Positions 56,213 to 64,000 of a DNA stretch of 64,000 nt are shown piece by piece. The DNA is from Alcaligenaceae bacterium (GTDB taxonomy: Bacteria > Pseudomonadota > Gammaproteobacteria > Burkholderiales > Burkholderiaceae_B): assembly GCA_030538235.1 (NCBI GenBank), contig JAUNUJ010000001.1:335849-399848 (forward strand). The letters are read 5' to 3'. The notes beneath the pieces were generated by a model, which was not told where the DNA came from, did no database searches, and worked only from the letters and a program-made list of their open reading frames with translations. Made by a program: the position numbers and the translations under genes. Every line of letters starts with the position of its first letter. Within the stretch, counting starts at the first letter, position 1.

Positions 56213-56458
56213 ATGAGCAATAAAGGACAATCATTACAAGATCCTTTCCTAAACACCTTACGTAAAGAGCATATTCCCGTATCTATTTATTTGGTCAATG
56301 GCATCAAGCTACAGGGTCAAATCGAGTCATTTGATCAGTACGTTGTTTTACTGAAAAATACCGTGACCCAGATGGTCTACAAACACGCAATCTCTACTGT
56401 GGTGCCGGCTCGCGCTGTTAATCTACAGGGTGATGAGAACCAGGAAACTCAAGCGTAA
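56213..56458 (+). CDS. hfq: RNA chaperone Hfq
   Basis: 81 residues. The Sm1 motif is [20 protein letters not shown] and the Sm2 motif [12 protein letters not shown], with the YKH triad intact. The C-terminal tail is short (about 15 residues), as in many betaproteobacteria. TGGAG precedes the ATG. A hairpin separates it from hflX. Confidence 0.98.
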   Translation: MSNKGQSLQDPFLNTLRKEHIPVSIYLVNGIKLQGQIESFDQYVVLLKNTVTQMVYKHAISTVVPARAVNLQGDENQETQA

Positions 56459-56526
56459 GCACTGATTCCGCTAAATAAATTGACTTTGTGAGTCCTTGTG
56501 ATTCTAAGGTAGTTCTAAGTCGTAAT

Positions 56527-56553
56527 AAGCCCGCTTTTTACGCGGGCTTTTAT
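56527..56553 (+). terminator. Hairpin between hfq and hflX (partial terminator)
   Basis: AAGCCCGC (56527-56534) and GCGGGCTT (56542-56549) form an 8-bp GC-rich stem with a 7-nt T-rich loop. The T-run is short (TTTTA), so it may attenuate rather than stop transcription into hflX. Confidence 0.65.
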
Positions 56554-56575
56554 ATCTAATAGACAGTTTTGTTAT

Positions 56576-57715
56576 ATGCTAAATTTAACAAAACAAAGTG
56601 AGAGCCAAATCCAAACCCCACAGATGCAAGCATTTATAGTCGACGTTAATCTCTATGGTGACCTTGATTTTCAGGCACACCATGAGGAATTAATCATGTT
56701 AGCAAAGGGTGCCGGAGCAAATATTGTCGGCACCTTGGTTGCTAATCGAGACAGGCCGGATCCGGCCCTGTTTCTTGGTAAAGGCAAGGTCGAGGAGGCA
56801 GTTGGTCTGGCACAAGCTGCAGGAGCCGAGATTATCTTATTCGGTCAAGCCTTGTCGCCAGCGCAACAGCGTAACCTCGAACGTCAATTCCAATGCCGTG
56901 TCGTTGACCGAGTGGCGTTGATTTTGGATATTTTCGCCCTCAGAGCCCAAAGCCATGAGGGTAAAATCCAGGTCGAGCTTGCTCAGTTACAGCATCTACG
57001 CTCGAGATTAAGTGGTATGTGGTCAAATCTTGAGCAGCAACAGGGTGGTATCGGTACTCGCGGACCGGGTGAAACTCAGTTAGAGCTTGACCGTCGAGTG
57101 ATTGGCGGGCGTATTAAAGCCCTAGGAGAGCGACTCAACAAGGTTCGAAAGCAGCGTGATAATCAACGTCGTCAGCGGATGAGAAGCGGCACTTTTATGG
57201 TATCTTTAGTCGGTTATACCAATACCGGCAAGTCAACCTTATTTAATGCCATGACGCGAGCCGAGGCTTATGCGGCCGATCAGCTGTTTGCTACATTAGA
57301 TACAACCACGCGTCGAGTCTGGATTGAGGGGGCAGGGCAAGTGACTTTATCCGATACCGTCGGATTTATTCGTGAGTTACCTACAACCTTGATTGAGGCT
57401 TTTAAGGCCACCCTTGAGGAGACGCTTTATGCGGATCTCTTACTGCATGTCATTGATAGCAGTAACCCCCAAAAAGAAGAGCAGATTTTCGAGGTAAATA
57501 AAGTTTTACAAGAGATTGGTGCACAACACATACCCACCATTCTTGTTTACAATAAGACAGATTTGACAGAACAGACGCCCAGACTCGAACTAAACGAGTC
57601 TGGATATGTTAGTCGAGTCTTTTTGAGTGCTAGTGAGCGAAGCGGCTTAGAGTTTCTTAGAGAGGCTATTGTTCTAACTAAACAGCAATTAGAGAAAACG
57701 ATTGATGCTAAGTAA
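56576..57715 (+). CDS. hflX: Ribosome-associated GTPase HflX
   Basis: 379 residues. The N-terminal HflX domain has NRDRPDPALFLGKGKVEE and the Gly-rich GIGTRGPGETQLELDRR. The G domain has GYTNTGKSTLF, DTVGFIRELP and NKTD. HflX splits stalled or heat-stressed ribosomes. It lies in the hfq-hflX-hflK-hflC block and overlaps hflK by 11 bp. Confidence 0.96.
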   Translation: MLNLTKQSESQIQTPQMQAFIVDVNLYGDLDFQAHHEELIMLAKGAGANIVGTLVANRDRPDPALFLGKGKVEEAVGLAQAAGAEIILFGQALSPAQQRNLERQFQCRVVDRVALILDIFALRAQSHEGKIQVELAQLQHLRSRLSGMWSNLEQQQGGIGTRGPGETQLELDRRVIGGRIKALGERLNKVRKQRDNQRRQRMRSGTFMVSLVGYTNTGKSTLFNAMTRAEAYAADQLFATLDTTTRRVWIEGAGQVTLSDTVGFIRELPTTLIEAFKATLEETLYADLLLHVIDSSNPQKEEQIFEVNKVLQEIGAQHIPTILVYNKTDLTEQTPRLELNESGYVSRVFLSASERSGLEFLREAIVLTKQQLEKTIDAK

Positions 57716-59102
57716 GATTTTTAATTTAAATGATCCAGGTTGGGGTAAAAAACCTCAAAATGATGATAGTTCTCAGGAACCTAAAAGACCCCAACAGGAC
57801 CCCAATAGTCCGCCCGATTTGGATCAAGTATGGTCCGATGTAGAAAAGAAGTTCAAAGCACTGTTTGGTGGCGGCGGTAATCGTGGAGGCGCTCCGCGCG
57901 AACCTGGCTACGGTGGCGGTCGTCCCAATATGCAGATGTCACCCAAGTTCATTCGCAAAGGCATTATATTTGCTCTGATCGTGGGTATCTTGTTGTGGCT
58001 AGCTAGCGGTTTCTTTATTATCCGTGAAGGGCAGGTGGGTGTGATTACCCAATTCGGTCAATACAAGCGCACCGTTATGCCTGGTTTCCAGTGGCACATT
58101 CCTAATCCCATTGAAAGTGTCGAGCATGTTGATATCGCCAATGTTCGTGCTTTCTCTGTAGGTTACCGTGAAAACTCTCGCAACAAGGTTCTTCCTGAAG
58201 CCCTGATGCTTACCGAAGACGAAAACATTGTTGATGTACAGTTCGATGTTCAATATCGTATTAAAGCCGGTGTTGCGGACATGGAAAATGGCATTGATAT
58301 CGGTAAAGCATTGAGTCCGGCTGCAAGTTATCTGTTTGCCACCGTAGACCCCGATGAATCAGTTCGTCAGGCCGCTGAAACTGCCATGCGTGAGGTGGTC
58401 GGCAAGGAATCAATGAACAATATTCTGTACGAGAGTCGTACTCAGGCAGCGCAAGACGTGATGCGTTTGATGCAGATTATCTTAGATCGCTATAACACTG
58501 GTATTGAAGTGATTACCGTAGCTATTCAAAACGTACAACCACCAGAGCAAGTTCAAGCGGCTTTTGAGGATGCGATTAAAGCCGGTCAGGACAATGAACG
58601 TCAGAAGAACGAGGGTCAGGCGTATGCTAGCCGTGTGATACCTGAGGCTCAAGGTCGTGCTTCTCGTATGCTGCAGAGCGCCGAGGGTTATCGTGCGCAG
58701 ATTGTCGGTGAGGCCATTGGTGAAGCCGAGCGCTTCAAACAAATTGCTAGCGAATATGCCGCAGCTCCTGAGATTACTCGTGAACGTATGTATATCAGCA
58801 CCATGGGTGAGATTTACTCAAATGCTTCTAAAGTGATGCTGGATACTGCCGATCAGCAAAATAATCCATTGATGTTTATGCCTTTAGATAGTATTTTGAA
58901 TCGTAACTCAACTAGCTCCGGTACACGTGTGGTTCCAACTGTTCCAAGCACACAGACGCAATCACAAGGCACTGTTGATGGTTCATCATTTGAGCACGGC
59001 AACACAAGCGTCGGCGGCAGCAATACTACAAGCAGTTCAACTTCAAGCGATTCGCGTAGCCGTGAGCTAAGTCGTGATCGTGAAGAATCTGCACGTCGTT
59101 AA
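57705..59102 (+). CDS. hflK: FtsH protease modulator HflK
   Basis: A membrane-anchored SPFH protein that, with HflC, surrounds the FtsH protease. A Gly/Pro/Asn-rich cytoplasmic start (about 80 residues) leads to one membrane helix (about 85-107), then the SPFH domain (EGQVGVITQFGQYKRTVMPG) and a helical arm. The C-terminus is a Ser/Thr/Arg-rich tail. A TTG at 57702 precedes the ATG; the ATG is used. It overlaps hflX. Confidence 0.95.
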   Translation: MLSKIFNLNDPGWGKKPQNDDSSQEPKRPQQDPNSPPDLDQVWSDVEKKFKALFGGGGNRGGAPREPGYGGGRPNMQMSPKFIRKGIIFALIVGILLWLASGFFIIREGQVGVITQFGQYKRTVMPGFQWHIPNPIESVEHVDIANVRAFSVGYRENSRNKVLPEALMLTEDENIVDVQFDVQYRIKAGVADMENGIDIGKALSPAASYLFATVDPDESVRQAAETAMREVVGKESMNNILYESRTQAAQDVMRLMQIILDRYNTGIEVITVAIQNVQPPEQVQAAFEDAIKAGQDNERQKNEGQAYASRVIPEAQGRASRMLQSAEGYRAQIVGEAIGEAERFKQIASEYAAAPEITRERMYISTMGEIYSNASKVMLDTADQQNNPLMFMPLDSILNRNSTSSGTRVVPTVPSTQTQSQGTVDGSSFEHGNTSVGGSNTTSSSTSSDSRSRELSRDREESARR

Positions 59103-59118
59103 TTAAGAGGATATCGTT

Positions 59119-60000
59119 ATGAAAAGACCTGTTTTTTGGGCAATTCTCCTAGGGCTTGCATTTATCATCATCTCCTCTAGTGTGTTTACGGTAAATGAGC
59201 GTAATTTTGCTTTAGTATTTAAATTAGGTGAGTGGCAGCGCACGGATACTGAACCGGGCCTTAAATTTAAAATGCCGTCACCGTTTGAAAATGTGATTTT
59301 TTTGGATAAGCGTATTCAATCGATTGAATCCAGAGACGCTGAGCGTATTCAGACATCCGAGAAAAAGAACCTAATTATTGACTCTTATGTGAAGTGGCGT
59401 ATTTCTGATCCGCGTCTCTATTACATTTCTTTCGGTAATTCAACCCAAGCAGCTCAAAATCGTTTGGCGGCACAGATTCGTGACGCTCTTAACGCTGCGG
59501 TTAACGTGCGTACGGTGCGAGCAGTTATTTCTTTTGACCGTGATGTGGTGATGCAGGAAATTCTTGCCAATATCTCCACACGTGCTGCGCCTTTAGGTAT
59601 TGAGGTGGTTGATGTGCGTTTGAAACGTATTGAGTTCTCGGCCGAGGTCTCTGATTCGGTTTACTCTCGTATGCAGGCTGAGCGTAAGCAAGAGGCCAAT
59701 AGCCTACGTGCTAGCGGTGCTGCAGAAAGTGAGCGTATTCGTGCAGAGGCCGATCGTCAGGTCGCTGAGGTCTTGGCCCAAGCCCAAGCCGAAGCTGAGG
59801 CAGTACGTGGTGCGGGTGATGCCAGTGCAACTAAGATCTACGCTGATGCTTATTCACAGCAGCCCGAATTCTTTAGTTTTTTCAATAGTTTAAATGCCTA
59901 TCGCGCTTCTTTTGCAAATAAAGAAGATACGATTGTGGTCTCGCCGGATTCAAGTTTCTTCAAATACTTCGGAAATCCAATTGGGGAGTCAGCGGAGTAG
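59119..60000 (+). CDS. hflC: FtsH protease modulator HflC
   Basis: The partner of HflK: 293 residues with an N-terminal membrane helix (about 5-23), then the SPFH domain (VNERNFALVFKLGEWQRTD), an ISFDRDVVMQEIL block and a long charged helix rich in Ala and Glu (VLAQAQAEAEAVRGAG). It starts 16 bp after hflK (AAGAGG upstream) and ends 2 bp before hisZ. Confidence 0.96.
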   Translation: MKRPVFWAILLGLAFIIISSSVFTVNERNFALVFKLGEWQRTDTEPGLKFKMPSPFENVIFLDKRIQSIESRDAERIQTSEKKNLIIDSYVKWRISDPRLYYISFGNSTQAAQNRLAAQIRDALNAAVNVRTVRAVISFDRDVVMQEILANISTRAAPLGIEVVDVRLKRIEFSAEVSDSVYSRMQAERKQEANSLRASGAAESERIRAEADRQVAEVLAQAQAEAEAVRGAGDASATKIYADAYSQQPEFFSFFNSLNAYRASFANKEDTIVVSPDSSFFKYFGNPIGESAE

Positions 60001-60002
60001 TT

Positions 60003-61163
60003 ATGAGAGCTAGTAACTGGTTATTGCCGGAATTTATCTCTGATATTTTACCGGCAGAAGCGCGTGGTCTTGAGGAGTTACGTCGTAAGCTTCTAGATCT
60101 TTATCAACACAGCGGTTTTGAATTGGTGGCACCACCTTTGGTGGAATTTACCGAGTCTTTATTTGCCGGACAGAGAGTGGATCTCCCGCAAAAAACAGCT
60201 AAGGTCATTGATCAGCTGAGTGGGCGTACCATGGGTATCCGACCGGATATAACCCCACAAGTATCACGTATTGATGCACATTTATTAAATCGCCAGGGCG
60301 TGACTCGCCTCTGTTATTGCGGGGTGGTTTTTCATGCTAAGCCGAGCGACTTGATTGGCGACCGTGAGTTAGTGCAAATAGGGGCTGAGATTTTTGGGTA
60401 CGCTGGTGGTGAGGCCGATTTGCAAATTATCGGATTAGCGTATCAGAGCCTTGAGACGGTAGGCATTACAAATGCGACCCTTGATTTGAATCATCCGGCT
60501 ATTATGCGTGCTCTGGTGGCTTCACATCCTGATTTAGAAGCTGAGGTTGATAAGCTCAATGCCTTTGTGCGCGAAAAAGCAATTACCGGTTTAAGATCAT
60601 TTTTAAGTCAATTAGTTGATGTGCCCGATGAGATTAAGAAAGCCTTATTAGTGTTACCTAATCTCTATGGTGGCAAAGAGGTCATTGAGGAGGCACGTTT
60701 GTGCTTACCGGCATTGCCTGAAATTGAGAGTGCTCTCAATGAACTCGAAATGATCGTCAAGCGATTCCCATCGGTCAGTGTGGATCTGGCCGATATCAGT
60801 GGCTACGATTATCATACCGGTATCAGCTTTGCCTTGTACGCTGAGGGTTGGCACAATGCGGTAGTCCGTGGTGGTCGTTATGACAAGGTAGCGCAGGCTT
60901 ATGGTAGAAATCGTCCTGCCACTGGCTTTAGTATGAATTTACGCAGTTTAGTCCAGGGTTTGCCTGCGGCTGAGCCAGCAGCAGCCATTAAGACTAGCTG
61001 GTCTGATGATGCGGCACAATTAGCGGCTATTCAGCAGTTGCGCTCAGAGGGGCATATTGTTGTGCAATTATTTCCTGGCACAGAGCAAACTACTGAAGAG
61101 TACGTGTTCACTCGTGAACTGGTACTTGAAAATAATCAATGGCAACTTAAAAACATTAATTAA
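60003..61163 (+). CDS. hisZ: ATP phosphoribosyltransferase regulatory subunit HisZ
   Basis: A catalytically inactive paralogue of HisS that forms the first enzyme of histidine synthesis with short-form HisG. It keeps the class II core (LPPEFISDILPAEA-like start, MGIRPDITPQVSRID, GYDYHTGISFALYA, RGGRYDKVAQAYG) but lacks the anticodon domain. Length 386. The presence of hisZ predicts a short HisG elsewhere. Confidence 0.95.
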   Translation: MRASNWLLPEFISDILPAEARGLEELRRKLLDLYQHSGFELVAPPLVEFTESLFAGQRVDLPQKTAKVIDQLSGRTMGIRPDITPQVSRIDAHLLNRQGVTRLCYCGVVFHAKPSDLIGDRELVQIGAEIFGYAGGEADLQIIGLAYQSLETVGITNATLDLNHPAIMRALVASHPDLEAEVDKLNAFVREKAITGLRSFLSQLVDVPDEIKKALLVLPNLYGGKEVIEEARLCLPALPEIESALNELEMIVKRFPSVSVDLADISGYDYHTGISFALYAEGWHNAVVRGGRYDKVAQAYGRNRPATGFSMNLRSLVQGLPAAEPAAAIKTSWSDDAAQLAAIQQLRSEGHIVVQLFPGTEQTTEEYVFTRELVLENNQWQLKNIN

Positions 61164-61217
61164 TTAATAAATCGATTAGCTGCCAAACAGTGAATTAATA
61201 AGATAGACTAGAACTGA

Positions 61218-62537
<1,320 letters not shown>

Positions 62538-62574
62538 TTGTTATTATTTGATTGGAACTAGTAAGAGGTAAAGC

Positions 62575-63123
62575 ATGGCAATCCCACCAAGTACCGATAG
62601 TGATTTATGGATAAGCTGGAGTGATTATCACCGCTTAATTGAGCAATTAGCTCTTAAAGTCTATGAGTCTAAATATCAGTTTGATACTATTGTTTGTCTA
62701 GCGCGCGGTGGTGTTAGGGTGGGTGACGTTTTATCCAGAATCTTTGATGTGCCCCTAGGTATTCTGGCTACTAGTAGCTACAGAGAAGCCGCAGGTACTG
62801 TTCAGGGTCAATTGGATATAGCTCAGTTTATTACGATAACTCGAGGTAGTCTTGAGGGGCGTATCCTGTTGGTTGATGATATGGTTGATACCGGCTTTAC
62901 CTTTCAAAAAGTTCATGAGCATTTGCTCAATCAATTTCCCGGTATTGTTGAGATGCGCTCGGCAGTCTTATGGCTCAAAGGTCATGCAACTGTAGAGCCT
63001 GATTATTATTGCCAATTTTTACCGACTAATCCATGGATTCATCAGCCTTTTGAGGATTATGATAGCCTCAGACCGCATCAATTAGAGTCTTGGATTCGCA
63101 AGGGTAGATCCTCCTCGGATTAA
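62575..63123 (+). CDS. Purine-type phosphoribosyltransferase
   Basis: 182 residues with the PRPP-binding signature ILLVDDMVDTGFTF and VCLARGGVRVGDVLSR earlier. It resembles the hypoxanthine/xanthine-guanine group. FLPTNPWIHQPFE near the end resembles the base-binding hood of xanthine phosphoribosyltransferases. Its position after purA supports purine salvage. The base preferred is uncertain. GAGG lies 10 nt before the ATG. Confidence 0.85.
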   Translation: MAIPPSTDSDLWISWSDYHRLIEQLALKVYESKYQFDTIVCLARGGVRVGDVLSRIFDVPLGILATSSYREAAGTVQGQLDIAQFITITRGSLEGRILLVDDMVDTGFTFQKVHEHLLNQFPGIVEMRSAVLWLKGHATVEPDYYCQFLPTNPWIHQPFEDYDSLRPHQLESWIRKGRSSSD

Positions 63124-63195
63124 TTACCCAATTGCCCATAAGTGTCGCTTAAAAGCTTTTGAGCGTTCTTTAAGTGCAGCTTATATTATATTTGT

Positions 63196-63224
63196 TTGCC
63201 TTTTCTATGGTTTTGCGCTATAGT
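63196..63224 (+). promoter_or_regulatory. Promoter of rpsU-dnaG
   Basis: TTGCCT (-35) and TATAGT (-10, five of six) with 17 bp between, about 50 bp before rpsU. It heads the macromolecular-synthesis operon. Confidence 0.55.
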
Positions 63225-63274
63225 AGAGGGCTATTATTTTAGTTTTATTATTAAACCTTTTTAGTTGATTGTCT

Positions 63275-63487
63275 ATGCCACAAGTACGTATTAAAGATAA
63301 TGAGCCGTTTGAAGTTGCTTTACGCCGCTTTAAGCGCACTGTTGAAAAAACCGGTCTTTTAACCGAGTTACGCGCTCGCGAATTCTACGAAAAGCCTACA
63401 GCTGAGCGTAAGCGTAAAAAAGCTGCTGCCGTTAAGCGTCACTACAAGCGCATCCGCAGCCAGCAACTGCCTCCGCGCATGTACTAA
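63275..63487 (+). CDS. rpsU: Ribosomal protein S21
   Basis: 70 residues starting [20 protein letters not shown], the standard S21 N-terminus. A TTG two codons earlier is ignored. It has the basic C-terminal [10 protein letters not shown] typical of betaproteobacteria. It is followed 21 bp later by dnaG, as in the classical rpsU-dnaG-rpoD operon. Confidence 0.97.
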   Translation: MPQVRIKDNEPFEVALRRFKRTVEKTGLLTELRAREFYEKPTAERKRKKAAAVKRHYKRIRSQQLPPRMY

Positions 63488-63508
63488 TCTGTATAATTTT
63501 ATTCTGAG

Positions 63509-64000
63509 TTGATTCCTGAAGAATTCATCCAGGAACTACTTGCGCGAGTTGATGTTGTTGATGTCGTTGGCAAGTATGTTCAACTAAAAAAAAGCGGTCA
63601 AAATCTCCAGGGACTTTGCCCCTTTCATCAAGAAAAAACACCTTCCTTTACCGTGAGTCCTACTAAGCAGTTTTATCACTGCTTTGGCTGTGGAGCTCAC
63701 GGTACAGCTATTGGTTTTATCATGGATCATGTCGGTCTGAGTTTTCCGGAAACTGTTAAAGTTCTGGCTGACTCAGTCGGCATGCGCGTGCCTGAACCAA
63801 ATTATAGTCCTGAGACACGCGCTCGTTTCAAGGAACAGAAAACTCGCTACGATTTGATGCATGAGGCTCTGGATAAGGCACAGGACTATTATCAGCAGCA
63901 ATTAAATCAATACTCACCGGCTCAAGATTATTTAGTAAATCGTGGTTTGACGCCGGAGATTGCTCGTCGTTTTGGATTGGGTTGGACCGGTAGTGAGCGA
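63509..64000 (+). CDS. dnaG: DNA primase DnaG, N-terminal part (runs off the window)
   Basis: 164 codons are visible. It begins with IPEEFIQELLARVDVVDVVG and the CHC2 zinc finger: Cys-Pro-Phe-His in GLCPFHQEKTPSFTV and CFGC in FYHCFGCGAHGTAIGF, all ligands present. The frame carries no ATG at the expected N-terminus; TTG 63509 gives the family-typical M-I-P start and is used. The rest of the primase lies beyond the window. Confidence 0.95.
   Translation, partial: MIPEEFIQELLARVDVVDVVGKYVQLKKSGQNLQGLCPFHQEKTPSFTVSPTKQFYHCFGCGAHGTAIGFIMDHVGLSFPETVKVLADSVGMRVPEPNYSPETRARFKEQKTRYDLMHEALDKAQDYYQQQLNQYSPAQDYLVNRGLTPEIARRFGLGWTGSER

Overview
The window looks like a chromosomal segment of a low-to-moderate GC betaproteobacterium of the Burkholderiales, probably Alcaligenaceae-like (Oligella/Pelistega/Taylorella type). 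This is inferred from gene order: ndk-rlmN-rodZ-ispG-hisS-yfgM-bamB-der-hisC-hfq-hflX-hflK-hflC-hisZ-purA, surE-pcm-nlpD, hemC-hemD-hemX-hemY and a DUF2889 gene before sucCD. Most of the window is dense housekeeping sequence with short intergenic gaps, many start/stop overlaps and several well-supported TTG start codons.

Layout. 0-18.7 kb: a membrane protein cut by the window edge, gabD, two tandem PHB-depolymerase-like esterases, tadA, ldcA, the ABC-F gene ybiT, yigZ, a small membrane protein, thioredoxin, an NCS2 purine permease, tsaD, plsY, then surE-pcm-nlpD (with no rpoS after it), a PolB-like exonuclease, a Spy-like periplasmic protein and rlmD. 18.7-30.8 kb: the accessory part. It holds metR with a perfect MetR-type operator, a TPP riboswitch driving a thiamine-precursor ABC transporter (thiZ-thiX-thiY), a decayed S24 phage-repressor remnant, a 1.05-kaa PLD-nuclease/helicase/DUF3427 protein, decayed coding remnants, and metE. 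The 3' end of metE is repeated perfectly (304 bp) around a small cassette encoding a DUF2778 (Tlde1-like) L,D-transpeptidase-type toxin and a membrane protein that is probably its immunity partner. 30.8-43.7 kb: DUF2889, sucCD, a TerC-family protein, hemC-hemD, a pabB-pabC fusion, hemX-hemY, ppa and two paralogous small secreted proteins. 43.8-64 kb: valS (minus strand), then a long plus-strand run from ndk through purA, a phosphoribosyltransferase, rpsU and the start of dnaG.

How it fits together. The core regions supply tRNA modification and charging, haem and folate synthesis, TCA-cycle substrate-level phosphorylation, outer-membrane assembly, FtsH control and histidine/purine synthesis. 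In the accessory region the expected metR/metE divergent pair appears to be split by about 7 kb of unrelated DNA.

The most unusual structure is the metE-end duplication carrying the toxin/immunity cassette. Sequence beyond the perfect repeat is also recognisably related on both sides: a degraded copy of the start of the DUF2889 gene lies after the first metE end. This suggests the cassette arrived on DNA that already carried a metE-DUF2889 junction. No tRNA, rRNA, CRISPR array, intact transposase or type VI secretion structural gene was seen.
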